Origin: Pomacea canaliculata
Lineage: Eukaryota; Mollusca; Gastropoda; Architaenioglossa; Ampullariidae
Length of the DNA: 64,000 nucleotides
Direction of reading: 5' to 3'
NCBI RefSeq assembly: GCF_003073045.1
Contig: NC_037599.1
Coordinates: forward strand, 24,900,695-24,964,694
Position numbers and translations under genes: made by a program. This document shows, piece by piece, positions 12,358-23,735 of this stretch (position 1 is the first letter of the stretch; the number at the start of each line of letters is the position of its first letter). A model generated the notes under the pieces. The model was not told the origin of the DNA, made no database searches, and was given only the letters and a program-made list of their open reading frames with translations.

Positions 12358-12537
12358 TGGGATTTCCAAGGATCTGCACTTCCCGAAAACAGTAATCAGA
12401 TTACTGATTATTATGAACTGTGGCTATCAGGTATCCCCAGACACATCTTTGTAGTCACGGAGGCAACTTTGATCAGTAGCGATCGCTGATATTACCGACA
12501 TTAAGTTCGTGAGGACACTTTCAGTCGGACACCAGCG

Positions 12538-15500
12538 ATGGCAGCACGTCGACGGTCTTCGCAAATCGCTCTCAGGAACCAGACATTGAGGCTACTGGAA
12601 ACTCCTCTTGAAGACACCGACACGCCTCAGTTCACATACAGCGATGCCAAGACTCTGGGCACTGACACTGACAGCGCGTGGCAAAGGTGGAGAGACAAGG
12701 AGGATAGTGATGCTGGGGTGTCAGACGATCCAGACACTAAGACTCACCTAGACGCTGAGGTTCACCCGTGTGTCACAAAATATGAGGCTGTGCAAGTTCC
12801 AGAACTGAATCTGCTGTTGAACAGTGCTAGCAGTTCTGAGTCATCAAGTGACATAGACCTCCATGTGAGTGGAAGTGTAGCAGACATTTCTCAAACATCA
12901 GACAGACTTTTACAAGGCTTCCTGTATGGGTCACCTAAGAGGCTGCATGAGTATCTCATGGATATTTTGTCCTGCCCGAACAACTTTGGAATCTTTTCAT
13001 CAAAAGTAAGTTTCTAATTTTGTATTTGACTGGCAGCATTGAGGGCTTGTTGAAAAAAATCTATACAGAATGGTACCAAGCCGACCAAGGTTGGATAAAC
13101 TAAAAGGAGTAAATGTTTCTGGGTAATGTTTTTGAGTCAAGCCAAGAATATCTTCATAGGAATTTGCATTACATTTATTTAAGATTTACAAAATTAGTAC
13201 ATAGTGGGTGGTTAAATCAACATTGCTAAGCAAGAGGATTAATTGATTGATAAATGTTTCTCTCCATTTTGCTGGAAATTGTACAGAGGGGGTGTTGCTA
13301 GCCTGAAAACATCTTCATAAGCTATGTCTTTAAATTTGAGAGTTTTATAAAGTTTTCCACAAATTCACTTTCATTGTAGTTGCATATGATTTTGTGACAC
13401 AATCTTTTTCAAAACTCTTCTTTAATTTTGTGGAGTATTTTTACTTTTTGTTCATTGCTTGTATTCTGTGTTCTGTAATGTATGGTATTGATAATATAAC
13501 TTGTCATGTTGCTTTCTTTAATTTCTTTAAGGCTTTATATTTATTAACTTGAAAATCCACCAAATAATGAATTTATTTAAAGTTTGTTGATTTTAATTCT
13601 TAGAATTTGAAACCTGAGTGTGAAAAGGGCATTTGGCATTACCGGCCAGGCAAAGAATACATCATCTTAAAGAAACTTCATGGACCTGAGAGCCACACCA
13701 CAGGCGTTTACCTCTGTCAAGACAAACACACAAAAGCCACTTTTATTATGAAGAGGGTAAGTTGACATCTGATTTCATGAGTCTCGCATGGGGATTTGCT
13801 GTCAGTAAGAATTTGCTGAATTGTGGTATTCTTAGTATTATTACAGCCAAGAGTAATATTCACAACTTACAGGCTGGCTAAAGCAACCCCTGCAAAAGTA
13901 TTTAGTAGATATGTCCTTAATCAAGGAACATCTTTTAAATTAAGAATTATAACTATACTCTGTCCATATGTTTATCGTTCTTCCTGTGTCCTCAGTCTAT
14001 GTCACAGTTTGCCATTTACTCTAGCAATTTAGCATACCCTTTATCACAGTAGCTTGGAAAATTAAACAGAACTAATACACATACAATCATTTCTATTTTA
14101 CGTTTTAGAGTTTTAAGAATGTGACCAGCACCCTGACTAACTAAAACAAATTGAAGTCAGTTGTTGTTAGAGTGAAGCATACCCATACTTTAGAAAAGGT
14201 AGTGCAGGAATGAGCTGTCTTCAGCAAGGACAAAACTGTAAAGGCTGCTCATTTTTCTATGGCTGATGATAAAAACTGTGGATGTCAGTAATGTTAGTCT
14301 AATTTGATTGTTTTTTTTTTTTAATTCTTAAGATCTCTAAATCCCAGAGAAGATTGATTGGAATTGAATTCCTCTGCCAGCACACACACGACTTCCTTCC
14401 TGAAGTGTATGGAGTGTATAAAGAGGAGGATACCATCTGTATTTTCCTTGAATATATACAAGGTATCACAAGATTATATAATAAAATAGAAAAATATGTC
14501 AATGTCTTTTCCTTTATTTCTCAACTGTTAGAGAAAAATGTGAAACCATTGATATGAATTTATATAAAATAAGTATGACATGTACCATAAATGTGCACTT
14601 ATGCTGCACACTTAAGCAGTAATAAGCAGTGTTCAAAATTTTGAATTTGTGATTTGCAGAAATTTTTTATTTGTGATTGATATAAATTTTGAATGCTCAA
14701 TAGGTCAACAGGGCTTCTGCTAGGGCTAAATTCTTTGGGGTCCCAGGGACCCCTTCTTCAGATTTTTAAGGGGTCCCTGTTCTTTGCCCAAATTTGAAGG
14801 GGACCCCATTGACGAAAATTGAAGGGGTCCTCCAAACTTTTAATGCGTACTGTACGCAATTTTTTGCGTAAGCAGAAGCCCTGGGTCAAGAGTAAAACAA
14901 AATGTAAAATACAGCAAAATAATAATATATTAAAACAATTAAAAATAATTTTAAACCCAGAAGTTTATCAGCGGATAATGGTTACACCCTCTAAAATGGC
15001 ATTTTAACATTAACATTATCAGTCAAATTTTTGTTAAGGGCTTTTCTTAAATGCACAGGTGGAGCCCTTGAGAACAGAGAGTGGAACATTATTAACATAA
15101 AAGAGTTCGCAATAAAAGGCTTATGTGTCATTCAGTATCTTCATAGCTTTGATCTGGTTCATGGAGATATTAAAGTGTGAGTAAGCAAATTTTTTTAAAT
15201 AATCATTCAGTGATAGCTTGTCTATAATTGGTACTTGCTGATAGAAAATTGTTTATGGTAGTAAATATGTTAAGCAAATGTTTTTTAAAATCATTCGAGG
15301 ATAACTTATCTATAATTGTAATTGCCACCTGCTGTTTATGGTATCAAATATGCTGAGCTTTTTTGTTTGTAAACATTCAATAGATCAGTTTTATGTGCAT
15401 CGTTTGTGAGTTATGTAAAGTGTTTGAGAGATGGTCTATGTAAGTCCTATGTAAGTAACCAATGGATCAACTAATGAACTGTGTTTGAACAGGGCTAATC

Positions 15501-16919
15501 TGATGTTGCGCAACAATACAGAACCAAACTCTCTTGTGTTTGTTGACTTTGAGTCTGCAAAACATCCCCAGTACATCTTACACAGAGGAGGTAAGGCAAC
15601 ATAAATTATAGGGAAGAACAGAGATAAGAGATTGTGTGATTCATTTTGAACACTTCTGTTAACCTACTTAGGAGTGTGTTTTGACTGTTTGTCAGGTCAT
15701 ACTTTGCAATACCTGCCACAGTGGTACAAGGAGATTCAGAAGCACGACAAGTTTCACCCTGTGATGAAGACAGCTGACCTGTGGGCATTCGCATGTATTC
15801 TGATCAGCCTCATTCAGCCTAATATTACAAATGATCCAGAAGCTCATCATAGGCTGCACGGACCCTGGAGTAAAGAGCTTGCATTTATTAAACAGAAATG
15901 TAAAGAATGTAGACAGCAGAGTAGGATTTGTGCAACGTGCCACAACCAATTTCTTTTGATGGTAAGTTTATAATTTTTATCACTGAGTCAAACCCTTGGT
16001 GACACCTGTGCTGATGGATACTGTGTATTGCAGAAGTATGTTTCTGTACTTTCTGCAGTTCTTAGATCCTATTTAGAGGTCTGATATACTATGTTTAAAG
16101 GAAAAGAACCTTTATTAAAAACACTGACCTCTTACGTGAGTGTCTGGATCTGCTTATTAATTCAATCATCACGTCCGTCAACACTTTGTAGTCAGCTGGC
16201 ATGCTACCTTCTTCCTTCAAACGTGCTGTTAGCCATGCTTCTTTCTTCCTTCAAGCAGGCTGTTCGCCAATCACCTTTTGTGAAACTTCATGAAATTTGT
16301 TTTCTTCTTTTTATCCAACAGTTGGAAAATAAAGGAAAAGACATCTTAGCAATCCATCTGAAGCATTTGATGACTATGAGTATCAATGATCCTGACTGGT
16401 GCCGCCTGAGGAAACTATTGGAATATCTTACTGATGTTAATGATGTGGCAAATATGACAGCCGAGGAAGCTCTCCGTATCGTTGAAGGTTTGTGTTGCTT
16501 ATTTGTTCCTGACATTAACAGATTACATATCTATAATAGCTGGTTATGTAGCTTATGTCATGCTGACATCAAGAGACTAAATGTCTTTAATAGCAGATTA
16601 TGTCACTAATTTGTTGCTGACATTAACAGATTATATTTCTATAATAGTTTTTTGTAGTTTATATCTTGCTGACATCAACGGATTGTATTTCTAGAATAGA
16701 TTTCTGTACATTAAGTCTTGTTGACATGTCCATAGCAGTTGTTGCTGATTGCACCTATTTAGGTCTTTATTGGATAGTCATTTTTGAATAAGTTAAAGGG
16801 TTTTGTGATCAAAACAATTATGAAGATTTCATGTCATAAATTCAGATGCAATGATATGCACAATTTGTTTTGCTCATTCCATAGATCTGCATATTAACAA
16901 TGGAAGCTGCTCTTCATAG
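12538..16919 (+). CDS. Divergent protein kinase-like protein
   Basis: Eight exons join in frame to 477 aa: 12538-13005, 13604-13756, 14333-14462, 15059-15176, 15493-15590, 15696-15961, 16322-16487 and 16885-16919 (TAG). Residues 1-156 (exon 1) are Ser/Asp-rich and probably disordered. The kinase fold starts near 170: the glycine loop is degenerate (LKKLHGPESHTTGVYL), the VAIK-type Lys is K206 in FIMK, and E219 may be the helix-C Glu. The catalytic loop is VHGDIKVANLML (D287, K289, N292). The metal-binding motif reads DFE (308-310) instead of DFG. ADLWAFACIL (349-358) is subdomain IX and MTAEEAL near 457 matches subdomain XI. CKEC and CATC (C391, C394, C401, C404) form a C-x2-C-x6-C-x2-C cluster. 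HGD-type loops occur in MAP3K14/NIK and relatives, but I cannot assign a subfamily. The start has G at -3 and +4. The last exon is short and least certain. Confidence 0.8.
14709..14883. mobile_element. 175-bp MITE, CAGGGCTTCTGCT termini (copy 2)
   Basis: This copy is the same length as the one at 3069-3243, with five substitutions (about 97% identity by eye) and the same 13-bp perfect inverted ends. It is flanked on both sides by GGTCAA (14703-14708 and 14884-14889), a plausible 6-bp target duplication. It lies in the third intron of the kinase gene in the same orientation as copy 1. Confidence 0.9.
16501..16735. repeat. Minisatellite, about 60-bp unit, four degenerate copies
   Basis: Blocks of the form CTGACAT(T/C)AACAGATT..TCTATAATAG recur four times just downstream of the seventh kinase exon, inside the last intron. 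The open frame running from exon 7 into the repeat is incidental. Confidence 0.7.
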
Positions 16920-17380
16920 CCATGCTGTTGACTGGCTTGTTGAGTCTTCAGTGGCATCATTCAGAGGAATAACGATCACTTGGTTGTTCTGTATAGACAC
17001 TTCAGCAGTGCCTTCACTAATACTTCCGGAATTGAATCACACCATTCAAACTAAATGGCAAAAGACATGATTTGGTGCCAAATGTTATCCTTTTGGTGTA
17101 GAGTTAATAACTTGATGCTGCTATGCCTGCTGGCTGAATGATTTTTGTAATTACACTAACATATCACATGCGGATAATCATGTCGATGGTGAGTTCATGC
17201 TCTATGTTGAGCTTGTGCTGTAAAAGAAAAGATCTAAATTGTTATATTTTATGCATGGACCTCTCTGGATCCAGTTTTTAAATATAACCTTGTTGTAAAG
17301 TTGAAATCAGATATTTAAGTGTTTTGGGTTCCATCATCATTTCCTCTGACATGTCAAACTGAAGACAAGAATAAGACAAT

Positions 17381-17386
17381 AATAAA
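17381..17386 (+). terminator. Candidate polyadenylation signal of the kinase gene
   Basis: AATAAA lies 462 bp after the kinase stop codon. A second AATAAA is at 17488-17493, followed by a T-rich stretch. Either could end the transcript; the choice is unresolved. Confidence 0.35.
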
Positions 17387-17499
17387 GTTCTTTATAGCAT
17401 TTAGTACATCTTCCCTGAAGTTCTTTTGTGTTGGGTATCACTAAACAACTTTGAATCATTATTTATTAAACTTTATTGTGCCCATTAAATAAACAATCT

Positions 17500-18549
17500 G
17501 TTTACTTTAAACATTTTTTGAGGCAATCCAATTTATTATTTCTAATTTATTGTGTTAGATTTCATGAAAACTGATGTCAGTGAGGAGTGATGCCTATGGC
17601 TCTCTAGCATCTTGTTTAGACATGTTGGCAGCTTTTCACATGTGGAAGCTTGTTATATAAATGTACATTACAATGATCAAAAAGAGTCCCTACAGCAGTT
17701 AGACAGATATATAATAAAGAGACACACACACAAAATAATGGAGCTTACTAAACTACAACCTTTCTATACCAGATTTGGTATGGATTTACACGACTAAAAG
17801 GATTATTAATATATAGATGGAATAATAATTTGAAGATTACTTATAGAGCGCTGTTTCCTAATGGCACACAGCACTTTATAAAAATAAAATTGCACGCTCT
17901 ATGAAATCGTGAAAAAAAAAGAAAAAACAGCATACCAAGATTGTGCCTCATCTAAACTAAGGCACGACAGAACAAGTGCGATGAAGGGGAAGGAGATTCC
18001 AGGCAGCTGGCACAATGGAGGCAAACATGCGCCCACAGACAGATTTAAAGTTTAAGTGAAATAATGTAAAAGACAGCGTAGGTACACGTCTAGCGGCCAT
18101 TTCCTTGTGATGTCCAAGCCAAGCTCAGTGCAAGATGCTATTTCCCAAATATACGGGATTCTCTCCCTTGCGTTGATGAGAGACACAAACCTCAGGTTCA
18201 CAGAAAGAGGTCAACAGCACAAAGGTCAGGGTTAGCGGCGTCAGTAAAGTGCTGGACTCAGGATTGTACATGGATATCAGGATATGGTACACGCAGAGAG
18301 CTTGGACCATCTGTTGCTTTAGGCGACCTGTGTACAAGTGTGACGTTTCTTGTTTATTACCTTGCTGTAAGCTTCTAGCCATTTGGTGACCTTACAAAAT
18401 TTCCATAATTTCACTCCCGTCTGGCGGGATCGTGTACTGCTGGACCGGTAAGTTGCGTGTGTTTCGAAAGAGGGATAGTGGTAACAGTAGCTCATGTGTC
18501 AGATATATTTTTCTTTTCCAACAGAAAAAGAGAAAAGTGTGGAAGAGGT
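17500..18549. other. Intergenic, possible dispersed-repeat copy at about 17848-18060
   Basis: No gene is supported. A stretch starting near 17848 (TTATAGAGCGCTG ... AGCACTTTATA) and ending near 18060 (ACAGATTTAAAGTTTAAGTG) resembles in layout the stretch at about 20092-20345 (TTATATAGAACTTTTTG ... AGCACTTCA ... TTTAGACTTAAAGTTAC). The two may be old copies of one dispersed repeat; this is a visual impression without alignment. Confidence 0.35.
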
Positions 18550-18557
18550 AAAAAAAA
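18550..18557 (-). terminator. Pol III terminator of tRNA-Phe
   Basis: On the minus strand a run of eight T residues begins 15 bases past the tRNA discriminator base, the usual RNA polymerase III stop signal. Confidence 0.75.
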
Positions 18558-18571
18558 TCGCGATACCACTC

Positions 18572-18644
18572 TGCCGAAACCCGGGATCGAACCAGGGACC
18601 TTGAGATCTTCAGTCTAACGCTCTCCCAACTGAGCTACTTCGGC
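18572..18644 (-). tRNA. trnF-GAA: tRNA-Phe (GAA)
   Basis: The minus strand gives a 73-nt cloverleaf beginning GCCGAAGTAGCTCAGTTGGG and ending in TTTCGGC plus discriminator A. The acceptor stem pairs over seven positions (the last a G-T pair), the A box is TAGCTCAGTTGG, the B box is GGTTCGATCCC, and the anticodon loop ACTGAAGAT carries GAA. There is no intron. It is nearly identical to the conserved animal tRNA-Phe and is followed by a T run, so it is probably functional. The 3' CCA is not encoded, as usual in eukaryotes. Confidence 0.96.
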
Positions 18645-18679
18645 TGCTGAATGCTCGGAGTGGTATTAGAAATCGCCAT

Positions 18680-19535
18680 TTCAGGACATTCGACAGAGTC
18701 TGGCGCCAGGGGCTCTGGCCAGTGCTGCGAACAGTCACCATCGAAGATCAAAGGTCTCGTTCAAGTTGTCGAAGCGCTGTACAACAGCTCAGTGAGTCCA
18801 GCAATGCTCACTACTTTCGAACAACATACGTGGAGGATGTCCCTTGTCACCTGTGCTGTTTAATTTCTTCTCGGGTTCATCATGCTCAAATCTCTCCACG
18901 ACCATCATACTCCATCTCAGTTGGTGGAAGACCGATCTGCAACCTACGCTTCGCAGACGACAGACCTGTTAGCAGGCACTGACACAGACACTGACACAGA
19001 CACTGACACTGACACAGACACTGACACAGACCTGCAAGACCTCACCCACAGACTGACAGACAGTTCACATTCACATGGAATGGAGACCAGCACTGACAAG
19101 ACCAAAGTTGTGTCAGTGGCAGTGACAAAGCAGAGATCTCTGTGAACGGCGGACAGGCTCCAAGAGCTTCGAGTACTTGGGAGCCACCCTCTCCACGGAC
19201 GGCAGCTCCACCCCAGATACCCACATCAGGATGGCGACAGCAACAGCGGCAATGGCTAGACTGGATAGGATCTGGCATAGCCATCAGATAAGGTTGACTA
19301 CAAGTACAAGCTGTACAAAGCCTGGTAGTGTCCGTCCTGCTCTACGGATGTGACACGTGGACTCTGCTCGCCGAGACGGACAGGAGGATCCAGACTTTGG
19401 AGACCAAGTGGCTGAGGAGGCTGCTCCGGATCTCATACAGAGAACACACAACCAACGACTTTGTACGATACGAGGAACCTCGACTTTCAACAGTCAAACG
19501 ACGCAAGCTGATTTTCTCTGGTCACTTTTGTTGTT
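18680..19535 (+). pseudogene. Decayed LINE reverse transcriptase, copy 2
   Basis: Plus-strand frames, with breaks, give TFDRVWRQGLWPVLRT at the start (18690-18730), SPVLFNFF-like and ISVGGRPICNLRFADD (palm motif with intact FADD), then MARLDRIW, VSVLLYGCDTWTLLAETDRR, IQTLETKWLRRLLRISYREH and ending STVKRRKLIFSGHF. This is the C-terminal half of a non-LTR reverse transcriptase, related to the fragment at 10641-11440. It is truncated at both ends and frameshifted. It begins only about 40 bp from the 5' end of the tRNA-Phe gene. Confidence 0.8.
18977..19030. repeat. (GACACA/GACACT)n microsatellite inside LINE copy 2
   Basis: CACTGACACAGACACTGACA-type repetition spans about 54 bp. In one frame it reads as repeated Thr-Asp. 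It sits immediately after the FADD motif region, where the related copy at 10.8 kb has no such repeat, so it expanded within the dead element. Confidence 0.85.
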
Positions 19536-20398
19536 ATGCATATATATTTTTATATTTTAGTCACTGTAATGATGCGTAATTTGATTACAGATATTATGAT
19601 GCAACATTTTTATTTTCTTACAAAAGTGACACTGATGGAATGTAGATCATTTATTATGACAAAGTTCATGAGCTAAGTTTTGTTTTATCTATTGCTTTGT
19701 ATTTTGTATCTGCATCTCAGTAGTTTGTTTTCTTGCATTAGCATTTCATCAGCAGATTTTATTCTATATCATCTTTACTGTTATTTTCTCTCACAAATTT
19801 GCTGTCAAGATCCAACTTTACCAACAAAGTTTACAGAAATTTAATAAACAACCAAACATATATACATTTTTTCCATGTGTTTATTCTATATTCATATCTA
19901 AAATCTAATAGCTCTTTACACAGTGCAATTATACGAAGAGCATTAAAATTACAAGCTTCTATATGTACCTTTATACGCATCAAATATTTGGATCCACTTG
20001 TGGAGTTTGTCCAAAAAAGTCAAACTACAATCGTCTCATGCAAAATATCATTTAACATTTTTGACAGATGTGATCACCACAGTGATAATTTAACATTTAT
20101 ATAGAACTTTTTGAATAATCTGTTCAGAGCACTTCAAAGTAATGATATACAGAAGTCAAGTAATTAACCAACAACCATACACCCATATTCACGCTTAACA
20201 TACATGCTCACTTCTACAACAGACACCTGCTCATACACAAAGGAAGTACAGACACGTGTTATGCATGCTCATGGTCAGGACAAGGTTTTAGTGAAGTCGC
20301 TGATCTGAATAGACACGTTTTGAATTTAGACTTAAAGTTACTAAGATATGATATGATACAATATTGTTTTAATGATTAAGGCTTCTGGCCCTATTTCA

Positions 20399-20530
20399 TG
20401 GGTGGCAGGGGGTTACTGGTGTTTTACACCAAGCCAGCAACTAAGGCTATATATTACGGCAAAGGCAGCCAGCGACTAAGGCTATGTCATGGCAAGGCAG
20501 TCAGCCCTGAAAGCAGATGCCACATGCAGC
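20399..20530. repeat. Short internally duplicated GC-richer repeat
   Basis: AGCCAGC(A/G)ACTAAGGCTAT occurs twice about 40 bp apart, preceded by TTTTACACCAAG. The block is richer in GC than its AT-rich surroundings, suggesting a dispersed repeat of unknown class. The remainder of 19536-21814 holds no supported gene. Confidence 0.4.
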
Positions 20531-20639
20531 ATGCCCGAGACGAGAGATGAACACAGAATAGCCAACCTACACTGTATTAGTGAAAGGCATTATTTCAAGG
20601 GGGGTACCAATTGATAATACACAATGTATAATACATTAA

Positions 20640-20895
20640 TTTAATCATGAGCGCCTTCTACTGGTGCATGTATAATACACATGGTATAAATACAGACATA
20701 CATTAACCCATAAGAATCATGTATAATGCATTTGGTGTAAATACAGACATGCATCAAACCATTACAATCATGCATATGCATATATACACAGATATGTAAA
20801 AAGTAAATAGTCAATAGAATTATGTATAAGCACAAACATGCACAGGTACAAGTATGGGTATGCATTAAACCATTTGACACCATGCAGTTATGTAA
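20640..20895. repeat. Degenerate tandem repeat, about 55-bp unit
   Basis: Units with CATGTATAAT(A/G)CA, GGT(A/G)TAAATACAGACAT and CAT(T/C)AA(A/C)CCAT recur two to three times before the pattern decays into TATGTATAAGCACAAACATG. Overlapping frames on both strands are repeat products. Confidence 0.65.
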
Positions 20896-21182
20896 ACACA
20901 CCGGTACAAACACTAATATTAATCATAGGTCATCCTGTAATCAAAATTTATTAACTTGTATGCCCATTCTAAACTTTACCAATCTCTTATGCCTCTGCCT
21001 TTCAGCCACACAAGATAATTGCTTAAAATAATATTATTGAATGTATTATATGGAAAATATCTTGAAATGCTTTGAATATCATGTTACTGCTGGTGGTGAC
21101 AGCTAGTCTACCAGTCTGTTTCAGGATTTGTAATAAATTTATCATCTCCAGCGCCTTGACATTCCTTTACCATGCCAAAATC

Positions 21183-21228
21183 ATATTTATACAAAGATAT
21201 ATTTATACAAAGATATATTTATACAAAG
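21183..21228. repeat. ATATTTATACAAAG tandem repeat, three copies
   Basis: ATATTTATACAAAG is repeated three times with AT spacers, immediately before unique sequence downstream of the transposase gene. Confidence 0.8.
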
Positions 21229-21814
21229 AAATCATATAACTATGTTAACATGTTCTCTTGTTTTGTTTGTGTAGTAGTGATATCATTAAATAGGCTTTCC
21301 TCTGGATTCTTCACTGTGCCATTCTTAGCAGATGGAGCAAATATCCAATATACCGGACTGATGCATTAACAAAAGAAATCTACCATGTCTGCAAGTTAGA
21401 TGTTCCTGTTACGACAGTCTAGATTTTAATTACATTATGTTTGAAATTGCTAAAAACATTCTTTTCTTTTAAACCACTTCTTAGTAACACATTTCATAGT
21501 TTCTTAAAATCATATCAAACGCCTGACAAAAGTCTATGAAAGCAACTCACAGTTTTTTATGAGTAAGTAGCTGCTTCTGAATTAAACCATTGTTTAGTAG
21601 GGACAGGACATACAGTTGAAGGTTTTAGAAGCAGTTAAGTTGTCTTTTAGACATCTCACTATTTTATGGTTGTCTTTTTCCTTTTAAAACAGTTTTTTGT
21701 AGTTTCCTTGTTTTACAGATATTTCTTTCTATCTTCATCAGATGTGATGTGCAAAATTTCTTCAAAAACAATGGTTAAAGTAACAGTATCAACTAATCTT
21801 AGAAAAGCTATGTT

Positions 21815-23735
21815 TTACTTTTTTGAATGAGTTCCTCCCAGGGATGTATTTTGCGACACACAATGTTTTAAGCTGTGAGGTGCTTTTCGTCTTTTAGTAG
21901 GTAACAAAGCCCCTGAAAGTGAGGAGAAATTCCTACTTTTACCTTTCTCATGGCAAGCTTGTATCTCGCCTTCAGATGGCTTTTTCGGACGGCCTGCACC
22001 ATGCCTTTTTAGACCAGGCACAGCACGTTGTCTCCTCTGCAGAGATGTAGGCTGAATGCCAATTCGCTTATTAGAGATTATTTTTCTTTTCCCTGTAGGT
22101 AGACTAACTCCAGTGTACTTTCCAAAGGTATGGAAAGCACTTACCAAATGTGTATCAGTTTTAATTTTGTGCAAGGTTTGCATAAAAAATGCCTTTAAAC
22201 CAGCACCAAATGTAACAGGATCAGCTGCAAGTTTTTGCTCACATAATTTATGAAAGTCTTGTATGTCTACCAACAAAGAAGCTGAATCATAAACTTGTTC
22301 TTTATCTGTGATATGTTCATTGTGACTAATGTTGTCTATGTCTGCTGCTTCCTCTGTATCTAAAATACATTCATTTTCAGCAGCTTGATCAGCTTGCTCA
22401 GAGGTGTGTTGTTCTCTTAAAGCTCCCATCTCCTTTCTATTCACTTCACACCCATCCTTGATTCGTAACGGTTGAAACCAGTCGAGAGGATGGTTTTTCC
22501 CAGAACCAATGTAACATAAAAGCTGTTGCATTTCAGGGCTCTTTTCTGGAATGAAATTAAAAGATGTCAGCCCTAACTGCTGGCAAATACTTGCCTGGTG
22601 CTTGCACGGCCCTCCTGTGCATCCAGCTTTGCACGTGCAAGCACCTATTGTCATATTAACAACATATGTTTCAGCTATATTTTCTGAACTGGAAACTTCA
22701 TATATGGTATCCCCAATCTGAACAATGTTCTCAATGCTGTGAAAATTGGACATCAAAAATCGTGACTGTTTAACTTGACTGAGAATGTTATTGGATATGT
22801 CTATGCACTTTCTTTCGTAGTGTGCTTCCATGTGATGTACAATGAAATCCAGCAACTGCTGTACATTGAATGCTTTAGTTCTGTTTAATATTTTTTCTTT
22901 AAGTACTAGCATTGCTGCCTCAGCAAAATTATTGGTGTTGTTTCTACGAATGGGCAGGTCATCTCTATAACACACAGCCCATTCATGTCTTCTGTGAAAC
23001 AAATTATTAACATACTCTAAAAATGTATGATAATTCTTTGCTTTTTCATGCTGAAGTGCCTCATGAAATTTTTCATTAAGGTCATCTTCAGTAGAGGCAT
23101 AAATAAGTTTTTTTATCAAAAAAAAAAGTTCTGGTCTATCAGTCTTTGAGATGCCATTTTTTGCATCCCAAAGATATCGCCAAGCGGCTTGCAGAACGTG
23201 AAAAATACATAAAACAACACAGATGATGGAAAAACATCATGGATGGCAGCTCTCTCTGCCCTGCTATCATCTGTCATAAAAAATGGCAGGTCCATTTCTG
23301 CCTCTTCCACCAAAACCATCACTGCCTACAAGGTTACTGAGGAGATGTAAGGCATGTTTGATTGTTTCCCGAGACTCACTCGTTGTAACAATGACTCCCA
23401 GTGGAAGTCCTCCAGCACAACTGTGCGTCAACAAAAGAAACACCCTGCAATGGTTTCTGTCTAAATTGCCAGTAGCATCTATGAAAACCATTTCTGAGCT
23501 GTGTTTCAAATATTTATGCACCCTGTGCATCAGTGGTGTGCATATCGAAACAACTACTTGGTCATCCGGAGTGATGTCCATTACAACATATTTTTTGGTG
23601 GCTGTGTTCACTGACGTGCAAAATTCTCTCTGTGACAGTTCTATCTCTAATTGTTCAACAAATTCTTTCAGCTGAGGAATTTGGGACTCGCCTCTGGTCT
23701 CACCATACTTTTCCTTTCCAAGTTTGTAGTACAAC
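21815..23735 (-). pseudogene. Transposase catalytic exon with compensating frameshifts
   Basis: The first part of this exon (down to about 23278) and the last part (from about 23211 down) share one frame, while the 65-85 bases between them read correctly only in the +1 frame. In the main frame the middle part holds three stops (TGA, TAG, TGA). Both changes fall in short T homopolymers. The 434-residue downstream frame covers half of the core, the SWIM finger and the basic tail. Confidence 0.75.

Larger units (their letters stand above)
11441..12537. other. Upstream region of the kinase gene
   Basis: There is no supported coding sequence. From about 11.9 kb the sequence becomes richer in CpG and contains two GTCACGTGAC palindromes and a TGACGTAA site, consistent with a promoter region for the gene starting at 12538. 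The transcription start cannot be placed. Confidence 0.5.

Noticed and set aside
16499-16609. Extension of kinase exon 7 through its donor site
   Set aside because: The open frame continues only into a minisatellite; the GT donor at 16488 restores a kinase-like C-terminus when joined to 16885.
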